The notes under the pieces are model-generated. The model saw only the letters and a list, made by a program, of their open reading frames with translations, was not told the DNA's origin and made no database searches. A program made the translations under genes and the position numbers. From positions 1 to 64,000 of the forward strand of contig NZ_FPBC01000010.1 in assembly GCF_900116605.1 (NCBI RefSeq): a stretch of DNA of 64,000 nt. Reading direction: 5' to 3'. Shown one piece after another: positions 1 through 9,255 of the stretch (its first letter is position 1; the number at the start of each line of letters is the position of its first letter). The DNA is from Pseudomonas marincola (GTDB taxonomy: Bacteria; Pseudomonadota; Gammaproteobacteria; Pseudomonadales; Pseudomonadaceae).

Positions 1-269
1 GCAAACTGGCGCAGGATGGTGGTCTCGTACAGCGCTTCCTCCATCGCCGGGTCGCTGTAGCCAAACCAGTTCTGCATCAGATGAACCCGCAGCATCGCCA
101 TCAGCGGATACGCCGGACGACCGCCTTCGCCCTTGGGATAATGCGGGGCGATCAAGGCAACCAAACCCTTCCACGGCACCACCCGATCCATCTCGATCAG
201 GAACAGCTCTTTGCGGGTCTGTTTGCGCTTGCCGGCGTACTCGGCGTCGGCGAAGGTCATCTGCTTCAT
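1..269 (-). CDS. IS5-family transposase, N-terminal part
   Basis: The minus-strand frame starts at an ATG at 269 with MKQMTFADAEYAGKRKQTRK and continues open through the window edge. It carries the typical IS5 N-terminal region: an aspartate/alanine-rich start, the stretch LIEMDRVVPWKGLVALI, and the DUF772-like block ending in LRVHLMQNWFGYSDPAMEEA. This is the DNA-binding and dimerisation part. The DDE catalytic residues would lie further on, outside the window. Whether the gene is intact cannot be judged here. Confidence 0.85.
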   Translation of the reverse strand, partial: MKQMTFADAEYAGKRKQTRKELFLIEMDRVVPWKGLVALIAPHYPKGEGGRPAYPLMAMLRVHLMQNWFGYSDPAMEEALYETTILRQF

Positions 270-334
270 CGGAAAACTCGGCGGGTGGAGTCCGGGCATT
301 TTGCCAAAATAAGGAAGTCTTCTTCAGAGTTTCC
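1..334 (-). mobile_element. IS5-family insertion sequence, 5' end (partial)
   Basis: The window opens inside an IS5-type element whose transposase reads on the minus strand. Reading outward from the transposase start, about 65 bases lead to a segment beginning GGAAACTCTGAAGAAG (minus strand, from about 334). I take this as the terminal inverted repeat, and TTAA at 335-338 as the flanking target. Both are inferences from IS5-family habit; the other end of the element lies outside the window, so neither the repeat pair nor the target duplication can be checked. Bases 339-553 beyond it hold no supported gene. Confidence 0.55.
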
Positions 335-553
335 TTAAGGGTCCTGTATGGCCTGAATTGTCGTTAGCGTGTTACTCGCGTATCTGATGGCAAAACACTT
401 TGCTTTTCAAGGGCCTCTTATACGGCAATCGAGACGTAGCGCCCACCCTGACAGAATGATTAGTCCCTCCGAGCCTGATTCCAGAGCCTTGAAATATGCG
501 GAAATAAGCAACAAAGGCCGCACAACGTGCAGCCTTGCGACACGCCAATGAGT

Positions 554-1756
<1,203 letters not shown>

Positions 1757-1771
1757 TGCAAAACTCCCTGC

Positions 1772-4700
1772 TTACATCTTGAGGCCGCGTAAGCTCATTG
1801 CACCGCGCAATTGAACCAGCGCCGCAGCAAAGTCGTAGCTATTGATAGCGGCGTAAAACAGCCCCTGCTGATTACCCAAAACACTTTGTAATATAGCGGC
1901 TTGGTGTTCGAACACCTTGCAGGCCCGCGGATCGTCCGCCTCCAGCAGGCTGATCATTTGCTCACACACCTCAATGACCTGCTTGGCATCAACGGGTTCT
2001 GCCGGCTCTACGACAGCCTGATGGCTCGGAAACGCGTGGATGATGGCGCCACACAGGCTGGTCAGTTCAACCTCCAGAGCGGTCAGTAATGGTGTAACCG
2101 AATCACCCTGCGGATCGTTCAACGCAGCATCCAGCGCAACGGCCTGACCTTGCAGTTTGGTCGCGCCCAAACTGCCCGTCAGGCCTTTGAATGTGTGGGT
2201 GAGGCGCGCGGCGCAGGCTTGGTCAGACTCAGCCAATGCAGCCCTTAAATGTTCGGGGAAACGGCCCTGACTGATGGCGAATCGCAGCAGTAACCGCAGG
2301 TAAAGCTCGACATTACCCTGAACCCTGCGCAGGCCTGCGGCGATATTCACGCCTGGCAATACCAGTTCAGACGGCAGGTCGGCTTGGCGTTGCTGGTTCG
2401 GCGATAAGCTTGCCTGAGGCCTTAACCAGCGCTGCAAACAGGACTCGACCGACTCGGGCTCAAGCGGCTTGCTGAGAAAGTCGTTCATGCCCGCCTGCAG
2501 GCACAGCGCTTCGTCCTCAGCCTGCACATTGGCGGTCAAGGCGACAATTGGCAGGTGCTCGAACTCGAACATCTGCCGTATGGCCTGAGTCGCGCGAATA
2601 CCGTCCATCACCGGCATCTGCATGTCCATCAGCACCAAGTCGTAATAATCAGCCCCCATTGCGCGCATGCGACTGAGCGCCACCGCACCATTCTCAGCCT
2701 GATCAATGTGCAGCCCGGTACCCTGCAGCAGCCCGATCACCAGTTCGCGATTAATCGGGTTGTCTTCGACCAGCAGTATCCGCAACCCGGAGAAGTCTGC
2801 CGTCTGAGGCTGCGGGTTAATGGTCATTTGACCGTCATCGGACGATTGCAGATTAAGCGCTGTGCCCAGCACCTCTTGCAGCATGTTTGCCAGCACCGGC
2901 TTGGCCAATACACTGACATAGCCGGCCGATTCCGCGCGGATGAAAACACTGTCCTCGCAATACCCACTCATCAGCAACATCGGCGCGACAGACTGCAGGT
3001 TCAGCGCCTGGATTTGCCGGGCAAGGTCGATGGCGTCCATGCCCGCCACATCGTAGTCAATGATCAGCAGATCGTAGGACGACTCGGCGACCTGTAAAGC
3101 CTGCAGAACAGCGGCGTGAGAACCCACAGCATGCACCTCGAAGCCTTGCTGCTGCAGCAATCGCGTCACGCACGCACGTGCCCGCTCATGATCATCCAGC
3201 AACAGCACCCGCAAACCTTGATACAGCGCCTGGCGCGAGGGCTGAATGCTTTGCGCTTCAAGTGCCAGCCTGAACCAAAAAACACTGCCTTCGCCAACCT
3301 TGCTGCTAACGCCGACAGCGCCGTGCATCGCTTCGGCCAAGCGCTTGCTGATCGCCAGCCCTAAGCCGGTGCCGCCATATTGGCGCGTGGTTGAAGAGTC
3401 GCCTTGCTGAAAGGATTGAAACAAGCGCGAGATCTGCTCTTCGGTCAAGCCGATCCCGGTATCGCTAACCGCAAACTCAAGCTGTTGCTCTCCTGCTTCG
3501 CTGCGCACCACTCGCACGCTCAGGCAGACCTCGCCGTGCGGGGTAAACTTGATCGCGTTGTTACAGAAGTTGATCAGTATCTGTGCGATTCGCAATGGGT
3601 CGCCCACAAGCTTTTCCGGCACTTGCGACTCAATATCGAAGACCAGTTCGAGGCCCTTCTGGCCTGCTTTATGACCCAGCAGCGTGGCCAGATTCTCAAG
3701 CACCGTTTGCAACTCGAACTCGACATGTTCGATGCGCAAGCCATTAGCCTCAATCCGCGAGAAGTCGAGAACGTCATTAATGATTTCCAGCAGATGCTGG
3801 CCGGCCTGCTGAATCTGGCTCAGATAATTGCGCTGCCGACTCTCGGTAGCCCCGCGCAACGCCAGATGTGACATACCGAGGATGGCATTCATCGGCGTGC
3901 GAATTTCGTGGCTCATGTTGGCCAGAAAGTCGGACTTCATACGTGCAGCCTGCTCAGCCATCTCTTTGGCGGCAAGCACAGTTTCTTCTGCCTGCTTGCG
4001 CGCAGTGATATCACGACTGATGCCTACCAAACCTAAAGAGGCGCCCTGTTCATCGCGGATAACCGTACGCACCGTATCGAAGATGACACTGCGCCCATCG
4101 GGATAAACCACCGGTTCTTCACGATTGTTCGGCTGCTCATCGCTCAACGCCTCACGATCATCCTGCGCGCGCATCGTCGCCCAATCAGTGCTCAGCAGTT
4201 GCTGGTCGGTTTTGCCGATTATTGCCTTACGCGATAGCCCGAACAGCTCGGCACAGGCGATGTTAAGCCCTGCATAGCGCCCAGCCGAGTCCTTGAACCA
4301 GATGGGATCGGGAATCGCATTTATCAGCGTCAGCAACTTGGTGCGTTGCAGGTCGGCCTCGGCTTCGGCGGCCTTGCGCTCGGCTATCTGCTCAGCCAAC
4401 CGGCGATTCCAGAACAGAATGAGCGTGATCAGCACCAGCGTACCGAGTAGATACGGCCAGGCGAGTTGCAGCAAACGGTGCCAGTTGAACTCGGTGAGGT
4501 GCGGCAACCAACGGTCCTTGACCTCTTGCTGCTCATCATTGGTCAGGCTGGCCAACGCCTTGTCCATCAACACCAGCAATTCTGGCCAGTCCTTACGCAC
4601 GGCAAAGTGGAATTCGCTGGTGTTCAGACCCGCCTCGCCGCGCAACTCCAAATTGTTGAGGTTAAGTTTTCGGATCAGGTAACTGGCCGCGATCATGTCG

Positions 4701-5272
4701 CCGATATAGGCATCTGCCCGCCCCGAAGACACGGCGCGCAGCGCTTCCTCGCTGGAGCCGACCGACTGGATAATCACATCCGGCACCCGGGTTTTCAGCA
4801 TGTACTCGGCGGCAAAGCCTTTCTCTACCGCAACGCGGGCGCCGGAGAGCGCATCAGCACGCTGGTACGATTTGTCTGCGCGGGTAATGAGGAGGCTGCT
4901 GCTTCTTAAATAGGGGCTGGTGAACGACATGCGCGACAGCCGCTTTGGGGTGATCGCAACCGAGGGCAGCACATCCAGCCTGCCAGCTTCCAAGTCCGCC
5001 AGAGCGCCCACCCAACTGTCGACGATTACCGGCAGAAAGCGCACACCTAGCCGTTCGCCAACCAACGTCAGGTAATCACCACTGATGCCAGTATGCCGGC
5101 CCTGCGGGTCCATCACATCGAAGGGCGGCCAACCTTGCTGCTCAACGCCGACACGAATGACCGGGTGCGCCTCAACCCAGGCAAGTTCATCTTCGGTTAG
5201 CAATATCCGGGGTGCAGCAGCCAGCGAAAATGCCAGTAACCATAGCGTTGAAAACATCCACACCCGGAGCAT
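1772..5272 (-). CDS. BvgS/EvgS-like hybrid sensor histidine kinase
   Basis: About 1,166 residues. An ATG at 5272 is chosen because AAGGG lies five bases upstream and a signal peptide follows directly (MLRVWMFSTLWLLAFSLAAA). In order: one periplasmic solute-binding type 3 domain (about 25-265), a transmembrane segment (LLGTLVLITLILFW), a PAS domain, HisKA with HEIRTPMN, an HATPase domain with DTGIGL and GGTGLGL boxes, two receiver domains (the second, VEDN...LMDMQMP, is canonical; the first is more divergent but keeps a candidate Asp in LLIIDYDVAG), and a C-terminal HPt domain with the phospho-histidine in THTFKGLTG. This is a full phosphorelay protein sensing a periplasmic ligand. The HD-GYP regulator immediately downstream is the likely output. 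Confidence 0.92.
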   Translation of the reverse strand: MLRVWMFSTLWLLAFSLAAAPRILLTEDELAWVEAHPVIRVGVEQQGWPPFDVMDPQGRHTGISGDYLTLVGERLGVRFLPVIVDSWVGALADLEAGRLDVLPSVAITPKRLSRMSFTSPYLRSSSLLITRADKSYQRADALSGARVAVEKGFAAEYMLKTRVPDVIIQSVGSSEEALRAVSSGRADAYIGDMIAASYLIRKLNLNNLELRGEAGLNTSEFHFAVRKDWPELLVLMDKALASLTNDEQQEVKDRWLPHLTEFNWHRLLQLAWPYLLGTLVLITLILFWNRRLAEQIAERKAAEAEADLQRTKLLTLINAIPDPIWFKDSAGRYAGLNIACAELFGLSRKAIIGKTDQQLLSTDWATMRAQDDREALSDEQPNNREEPVVYPDGRSVIFDTVRTVIRDEQGASLGLVGISRDITARKQAEETVLAAKEMAEQAARMKSDFLANMSHEIRTPMNAILGMSHLALRGATESRQRNYLSQIQQAGQHLLEIINDVLDFSRIEANGLRIEHVEFELQTVLENLATLLGHKAGQKGLELVFDIESQVPEKLVGDPLRIAQILINFCNNAIKFTPHGEVCLSVRVVRSEAGEQQLEFAVSDTGIGLTEEQISRLFQSFQQGDSSTTRQYGGTGLGLAISKRLAEAMHGAVGVSSKVGEGSVFWFRLALEAQSIQPSRQALYQGLRVLLLDDHERARACVTRLLQQQGFEVHAVGSHAAVLQALQVAESSYDLLIIDYDVAGMDAIDLARQIQALNLQSVAPMLLMSGYCEDSVFIRAESAGYVSVLAKPVLANMLQEVLGTALNLQSSDDGQMTINPQPQTADFSGLRILLVEDNPINRELVIGLLQGTGLHIDQAENGAVALSRMRAMGADYYDLVLMDMQMPVMDGIRATQAIRQMFEFEHLPIVALTANVQAEDEALCLQAGMNDFLSKPLEPESVESCLQRWLRPQASLSPNQQRQADLPSELVLPGVNIAAGLRRVQGNVELYLRLLLRFAISQGRFPEHLRAALAESDQACAARLTHTFKGLTGSLGATKLQGQAVALDAALNDPQGDSVTPLLTALEVELTSLCGAIIHAFPSHQAVVEPAEPVDAKQVIEVCEQMISLLEADDPRACKVFEHQAAILQSVLGNQQGLFYAAINSYDFAAALVQLRGAMSLRGLKM

Positions 5273-5394
5273 TGTCGCCCTTCCATTGCGCACTATCACC
5301 CACCTGATTTATGCCAGCAGTTTAAAAGTCAGAATCGGATTGGCACTCAAGGCAGCAGCTCCGATAATCTCAGTATCGTCCGAGGAGCCCGTTG

Positions 5395-6432
5395 ATGCCC
5401 GATTTATCTCGCTATTGGCAAGCCGTGTGCGAGCGTGATGCAAGCTATGACGGCCAGTTTGTATTCGCGGTCAGCAGCACCGGCGTCTACTGCCGCCCCA
5501 GTTGCCCGGCACGCAGACCGAAGGCGTCTAACGTAAGCTTTCATGGCAGTTTCGAGGAGGCCGAGCGCGCCGGTTTTCGCCCCTGCAAACGCTGTTCGCC
5601 ACACGGCCAAAGCCCCGCTCAACAGATGGATCAACTGGTAACTGCCGCCTGTCGGCTTTTACTCGAATCAAGCCCTGCGCCAACGCTGGCGCAATTGTCC
5701 GAGCGTATTGGCGTCAGTGCATCGCACTTGGTGCGCGCATTCAAAGTGCGCACCGGGCTCACACCTAAAGCGTGGCTTGCTGCGCAGCGTAAAGCACGCT
5801 TCGAGACGCTGATCCCGACGGCAGACTCGGTTCTCGAGGCCGCGCTCACTGCCGGGTACTCCGGCACGCGGGCGATTTATCAGCAGCCACAAGCACTCAG
5901 CCCCAGCCAACGACGTCAACAAGGCCGGGGCGAAACGCTGCGCTACACATTCGGTCAATCGACCCTCGGCCAAGTACTTCTGGTCGCCAGCGATAAAGGT
6001 GTCTGCGCCTTGTGGTTGGGCGACAGCACAGAGGCGTTGGAAACAGAGCTGCATGCTCGCTTCGCTCAAGCAAGCTTGCAGCCAGATCCGGCTGGACTGG
6101 GCAGTTGGTTGCAGGCCGTGCTCAAGCAGATTGTTGAACCGCAGCGGGCTGTGCAATTGCCGCTGGATATTCGCGGCACAGCCTTCCAGCAACAGGTGTG
6201 GCGCGCCCTGCAGAGCATTCCTTGCGGCCAGACGCGCAATTATCAACAACTGGCCCTGAAACTCGACAGCCACCCACGGGCCGTGGCGCGCGCCTGTGCC
6301 AGTAACTCACTTGCACTTCTGATCCCCTGCCATCGGGTTATCAATGCGGCGGGTGGCCTTAGCGGGTATCGCTGGGGCATTGAGCGCAAGCAAGCGCTGC
6401 TTGACCGTGAGCAGACCAGCAAAGCTGATTGA
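5395..6432 (+). CDS. ada: Bifunctional Ada: transcriptional activator / O6-methylguanine-DNA methyltransferase
   Basis: 345 residues, close to the 354 of E. coli Ada. The N-terminal domain holds the zinc and methyl-phosphotriester acceptor cysteines in GVYCRPSCPARRP and FRPCKRCSP. A central AraC-type helix-turn-helix follows (LAQLSERIGVSASHLVRAFK). The C-terminal methyltransferase domain has the acceptor motif PCHRVI preceded by the RAVARACASN recognition helix. It repairs methylated DNA and, when self-methylated, activates the adaptive response. The ATG at 5395 has AGGAG about eight bases upstream; an in-frame TTG one codon earlier is less likely. No alkA or alkB homologue is adjacent. Confidence 0.96.
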   Translation: MPDLSRYWQAVCERDASYDGQFVFAVSSTGVYCRPSCPARRPKASNVSFHGSFEEAERAGFRPCKRCSPHGQSPAQQMDQLVTAACRLLLESSPAPTLAQLSERIGVSASHLVRAFKVRTGLTPKAWLAAQRKARFETLIPTADSVLEAALTAGYSGTRAIYQQPQALSPSQRRQQGRGETLRYTFGQSTLGQVLLVASDKGVCALWLGDSTEALETELHARFAQASLQPDPAGLGSWLQAVLKQIVEPQRAVQLPLDIRGTAFQQQVWRALQSIPCGQTRNYQQLALKLDSHPRAVARACASNSLALLIPCHRVINAAGGLSGYRWGIERKQALLDREQTSKAD

Positions 6433-6491
6433 CGCGCCCTCTTGCGTCGCTGCCTGATCCATCCGAAGCTATGCGCCCCCAAGGAGCGCGC

Positions 6492-6800
6492 ATGAACATC
6501 CAAGAGTTGACTCAACGTCTGCACGCCATTCGTGACCGTAACGACTGGCGTAAATTTCACAGCCCGAAGAACCTGGCCATGGCTGCCAGTGTCGAAATGG
6601 CTGAGCTGGTTGAAATATTCCAGTGGCTGAGCGAGGACCAATCGCGCCAGCTGGATCCCGCCGTGCTGGAGCATGCGGGGCAGGAAGTCGGCGATATTGT
6701 GTTGTATCTACTATTGCTGTGCAGCGAGTTGGGGCTCGATATGGATCAGGTGGTGCGGGCCAAGCTCGCCGACAGCGAGAGGCGATTCTGCAATGACTGA
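6492..6800 (+). CDS. MazG-like nucleotide pyrophosphohydrolase (dCTPase/RS21-C6 type)
   Basis: 102 residues from the ATG at 6492, which has AAGGA just upstream; the frame is open further 5' but without a better start. The sequence NDWRKFHSPKNLAMAASVEMAELVEIFQW and the later EVGDIVLYLLLL carry the two acidic metal-binding motifs (ExxE and ExxD) of all-alpha NTP pyrophosphatases. Family members hydrolyse non-canonical or modified dNTPs to NMP and pyrophosphate. The stop overlaps the start of the following methyltransferase by eight bases, so translation is probably coupled. Exact substrate cannot be read from sequence. Confidence 0.9.
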   Translation: MNIQELTQRLHAIRDRNDWRKFHSPKNLAMAASVEMAELVEIFQWLSEDQSRQLDPAVLEHAGQEVGDIVLYLLLLCSELGLDMDQVVRAKLADSERRFCND

Positions 6801-7542
6801 CCGCCACTTCGATGAGCTGGCGACTCGCTTCGCTGAAAAAATTTACGGTGGAGCCAAGGGCGCGATTCGCCTTGCGGTGTTACAGGCCGACCTCGCAGAA
6901 GCCTTGCCGGATAAACCCCTGCGCGTGCTCGATGTCGGCGCGGGTCTGGGCCATATGTCGCTGTGGCTGGCCGAGCGCGGCCACGATGTAACACTCGCCG
7001 AACCGGCTGGGCCGATGCTCGAAGGCGCACGCGCGCGTTTTGCCGAGGCGGGGCAAACAGCCACGTTTATACAGGCACCGTGGCAGGACTTACTGGGCCA
7101 ACTCGACCAACGCTATGATTTGGTGGTGTGCCATGCCGTGCTGGAGTGGCTGGCAGAACCGGCGAGCATTCTGCCCGTGTTACACCAACTTACAGCGCCA
7201 GACGGCATGCTATCGCTGGCGTTCTATAATAAGAACGCACTGGTTTACCGTAACCTGCTCAAGGGCCACTTCCGTAAATTGCGCAAGGCTGAGTTCGCGG
7301 GTGAGAAGCAAAGCCTGACCCCGCAACAACCGCTCGACCCAGAAGAGATGGCCACGCAACTCGCAGAGCTTTGGCAGGTCGAAAGTCAAAGTGGGATACG
7401 GGTTTTCCACGACTACATGCCGCACGAGTTTCAGGCCAAGGCCGAATTGATCGACTTGCTTGAAATGGAATTGGCTTACCGGCGGCACCCTGCGTTTGCA
7501 GGACTGGGGCGTTACCTGCACTGGATTTGCAGGCCCCGTTAA
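6793..7542 (+). CDS. cmoM: tRNA 5-carboxymethoxyuridine methyltransferase CmoM
   Basis: 249 residues. The start MTDRHFDELATRFAEKIYGG resembles E. coli CmoM (formerly SmtA), as do the SAM-binding motif LRVLDVGAGLGHMSLWLAERGH, the segment VVCHAVLEWLAEP, SLAFYNKNALVYRNLLKG, GIRVFHDYMP and the end LGRYLHWICRP. CmoM methylates cmo5U34 of several tRNAs to mcmo5U, tuning wobble decoding. It overlaps the upstream pyrophosphatase gene by eight bases. Assignment rests on recognised family motifs along the whole length. Confidence 0.9.
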   Translation: MTDRHFDELATRFAEKIYGGAKGAIRLAVLQADLAEALPDKPLRVLDVGAGLGHMSLWLAERGHDVTLAEPAGPMLEGARARFAEAGQTATFIQAPWQDLLGQLDQRYDLVVCHAVLEWLAEPASILPVLHQLTAPDGMLSLAFYNKNALVYRNLLKGHFRKLRKAEFAGEKQSLTPQQPLDPEEMATQLAELWQVESQSGIRVFHDYMPHEFQAKAELIDLLEMELAYRRHPAFAGLGRYLHWICRPR

Positions 7543-7551
7543 GCGGAGACG

Positions 7552-8157
7552 ATGATGAGACGCATCACCCTAGCGATAGCGTGCCTGGCTTTGGTCGCGT
7601 GTCAGAGCCAGAACCCCTATCGTGCGCAATCATTACCGCTCCCGCCCGCTCCGCCCCAGGCTGCAAATCAGGCAGATCTCAGCAGTTACCCTGTGCCAGC
7701 ACGAAACTACGGCCAATATAAAAGTTGGGGTTGGCTCAATGGCCAGACGCCGCCCGGTATGGGTTGGGCTACCCCCGATCTGGTGCAACAAGCCGTCAGC
7801 AGTGCACTCGACCAACGTGGCTTACGCCCCGCACAACCGGGCCAGACAGCAGACCTGAGCGTGAGCACCGACATGCGCATCGAGCGGCGACTCCGGCAGG
7901 TAGCCGATAGCTATGCAGGCGGTTATTACGGCGGGGGTTACTACAACGACGGTTTTGGCGTCGGAGCCGGTGTGCCATTGGTTCGCACCTATGAAGAGGA
8001 AGTCGTGGTGGTGCAGATAGACCTCTACGACAACAAGGATAAGCAACGCGTCTGGAGCGCCACTGCCGAAAGCTCAAGCGCTGGCAGCCGGGCAGATCAG
8101 GCGGACGCACTGCGCGACGCGGTACAAGGCGCGCTCATCACCTATCCACCCTATTAA
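7552..8157 (+). CDS. DUF4136-type lipoprotein
   Basis: 201 residues with a lipoprotein signal ([17 protein letters not shown], lipobox cysteine about residue 17). The body has the DUF4136 pattern: a [11 protein letters not shown] segment near the start, [20 protein letters not shown], a glycine/tyrosine-rich loop ([12 protein letters not shown]) and a [21 protein letters not shown] strand region. Function of the family is unknown. It begins nine bases after cmoM and is followed by a paralogue of the same architecture, so the two probably arose by duplication. Two adjacent ATGs make the exact start uncertain by one codon. Confidence 0.85.
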   Translation: MMRRITLAIACLALVACQSQNPYRAQSLPLPPAPPQAANQADLSSYPVPARNYGQYKSWGWLNGQTPPGMGWATPDLVQQAVSSALDQRGLRPAQPGQTADLSVSTDMRIERRLRQVADSYAGGYYGGGYYNDGFGVGAGVPLVRTYEEEVVVVQIDLYDNKDKQRVWSATAESSSAGSRADQADALRDAVQGALITYPPY

Positions 8158-8197
8158 TTCACCTTGATGCATTAACACCGAGGTCGAGGAGTCAATC

Positions 8198-8764
8198 ATG
8201 CGTATGAAGTTATTCGCACTGCCCCTGTTATTAATGCTGGCCGCGTGTCAGGCGCCGCAGCCCAACCGCGACTACGACACCAGCAAGGACTTCGGCGCTT
8301 ACCGCACGTGGAGCTGGAAGGAGCCGGCGGTGCAGTATCGCCCGCAAGACCCGCGCCTGCAGAGCGACCTGACGGATTCGCGCATTCGCGGCGCGATCAA
8401 CGAGCAACTGGAACAGCGCGGCCTGCGCATGGCAGCCAACAACAGCAGTGGCGACTTGCAGGTACAGGCCTGGATGATTGTCGATGACAAACAGCAGCAA
8501 GTCAGCACCAGCTACGGTGGTGGCGGTTACTGGGGCGGCCCGTGGGGAGGCGCTTACGGCGGCCCGGCCTATATCGACACGCGCACGGTGGACTATCAGG
8601 TCGGCACGCTGCAAATCGACATGTTCGACAGCAAAGACGGCAAGCTGGTCTGGCGCGCCAGCAGCCAGAAAATCCTCAATGACAGGGCACTCAATCCAGC
8701 CCAGCGCGATGCTGAAATTCGTCAGTCGGTCGGGCGTATTCTCAGCCAATATCCGCCGCGTTGA
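8198..8764 (+). CDS. DUF4136-type lipoprotein (paralogue of the preceding gene)
   Basis: 188 residues. A lipoprotein signal MRMKLFALPLLLMLAAC is followed by NRDYDTSKDFGAYRTWSWK, the usual DUF4136 opening. The gly-rich loop (GGGGYWGGPWGGAYGG) and QIDMFDSKDGKLVWRASS parallel the upstream protein. An RBS-like GGAGT precedes the ATG. Likely an outer-membrane-anchored or periplasmic protein of unknown role. Its stop overlaps the TTG start proposed for the GNAT gene by four bases. Confidence 0.85.
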   Translation: MRMKLFALPLLLMLAACQAPQPNRDYDTSKDFGAYRTWSWKEPAVQYRPQDPRLQSDLTDSRIRGAINEQLEQRGLRMAANNSSGDLQVQAWMIVDDKQQQVSTSYGGGGYWGGPWGGAYGGPAYIDTRTVDYQVGTLQIDMFDSKDGKLVWRASSQKILNDRALNPAQRDAEIRQSVGRILSQYPPR

Positions 8765-9255
8765 GCATTTCGGTGAACATACGCCCAGCACTGCCGGAGG
8801 ACCTGCCGAGCGTTGTCGGTTTTGCGCAAACCGAACAAGAGCTGTATTTCAGCTTTCCCAAGGCGGTCTGGCCGCTCAGCCTTGAGCAACTGGCCGAGGC
8901 AATGGCAACCCGCCAGGGCAGCACGGTGGCTGTGCTTGATGGCGAGATCGCCGGTTTCGCCAATTTCTACCAATGCCAAACCGATGAATTCTGCGCGTTG
9001 GGTAATCTGATGATTGCCCCTTGGGCGCGGGGCAAGGGCGTTGCGCAAGTGTTGATCGGGGCGATGGAACGGCTCGCCCGCGAGCAATTCAACGCCCGCT
9101 TCTTACGGGCCTCATGCTTCAACCAGAACAGCGCCGGGCTGCTGCTTTACCCCAAGCTGGGTTATACGGTCGAGGCCATCGTCGAGCGCCAGAATCACCA
9201 AGGACAACGTGTTGCCCTGATCCAGTTCAGCAAGTCTCTGCTTGCGGCGACCTGA
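8761..9255 (+). CDS. GNAT-family N-acetyltransferase
   Basis: 164 residues from TTG at 8761, or 160 from GTG at 8773; neither has a clear RBS, and the TTGA overlap with the preceding stop favours the first by translational coupling. The acetyl-CoA binding region is visible: LGNLMIAPWARGKGVAQVLIGAMERLA, where RGKGVAQ is the pyrophosphate loop, followed by a C-terminal LYPKLGYTVEAIVERQNHQG. Substrate unknown. The 3' end overlaps the 3' end of the convergent pprA-like gene by 29 bases. Confidence 0.85.
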   Translation: MSISVNIRPALPEDLPSVVGFAQTEQELYFSFPKAVWPLSLEQLAEAMATRQGSTVAVLDGEIAGFANFYQCQTDEFCALGNLMIAPWARGKGVAQVLIGAMERLAREQFNARFLRASCFNQNSAGLLLYPKLGYTVEAIVERQNHQGQRVALIQFSKSLLAAT

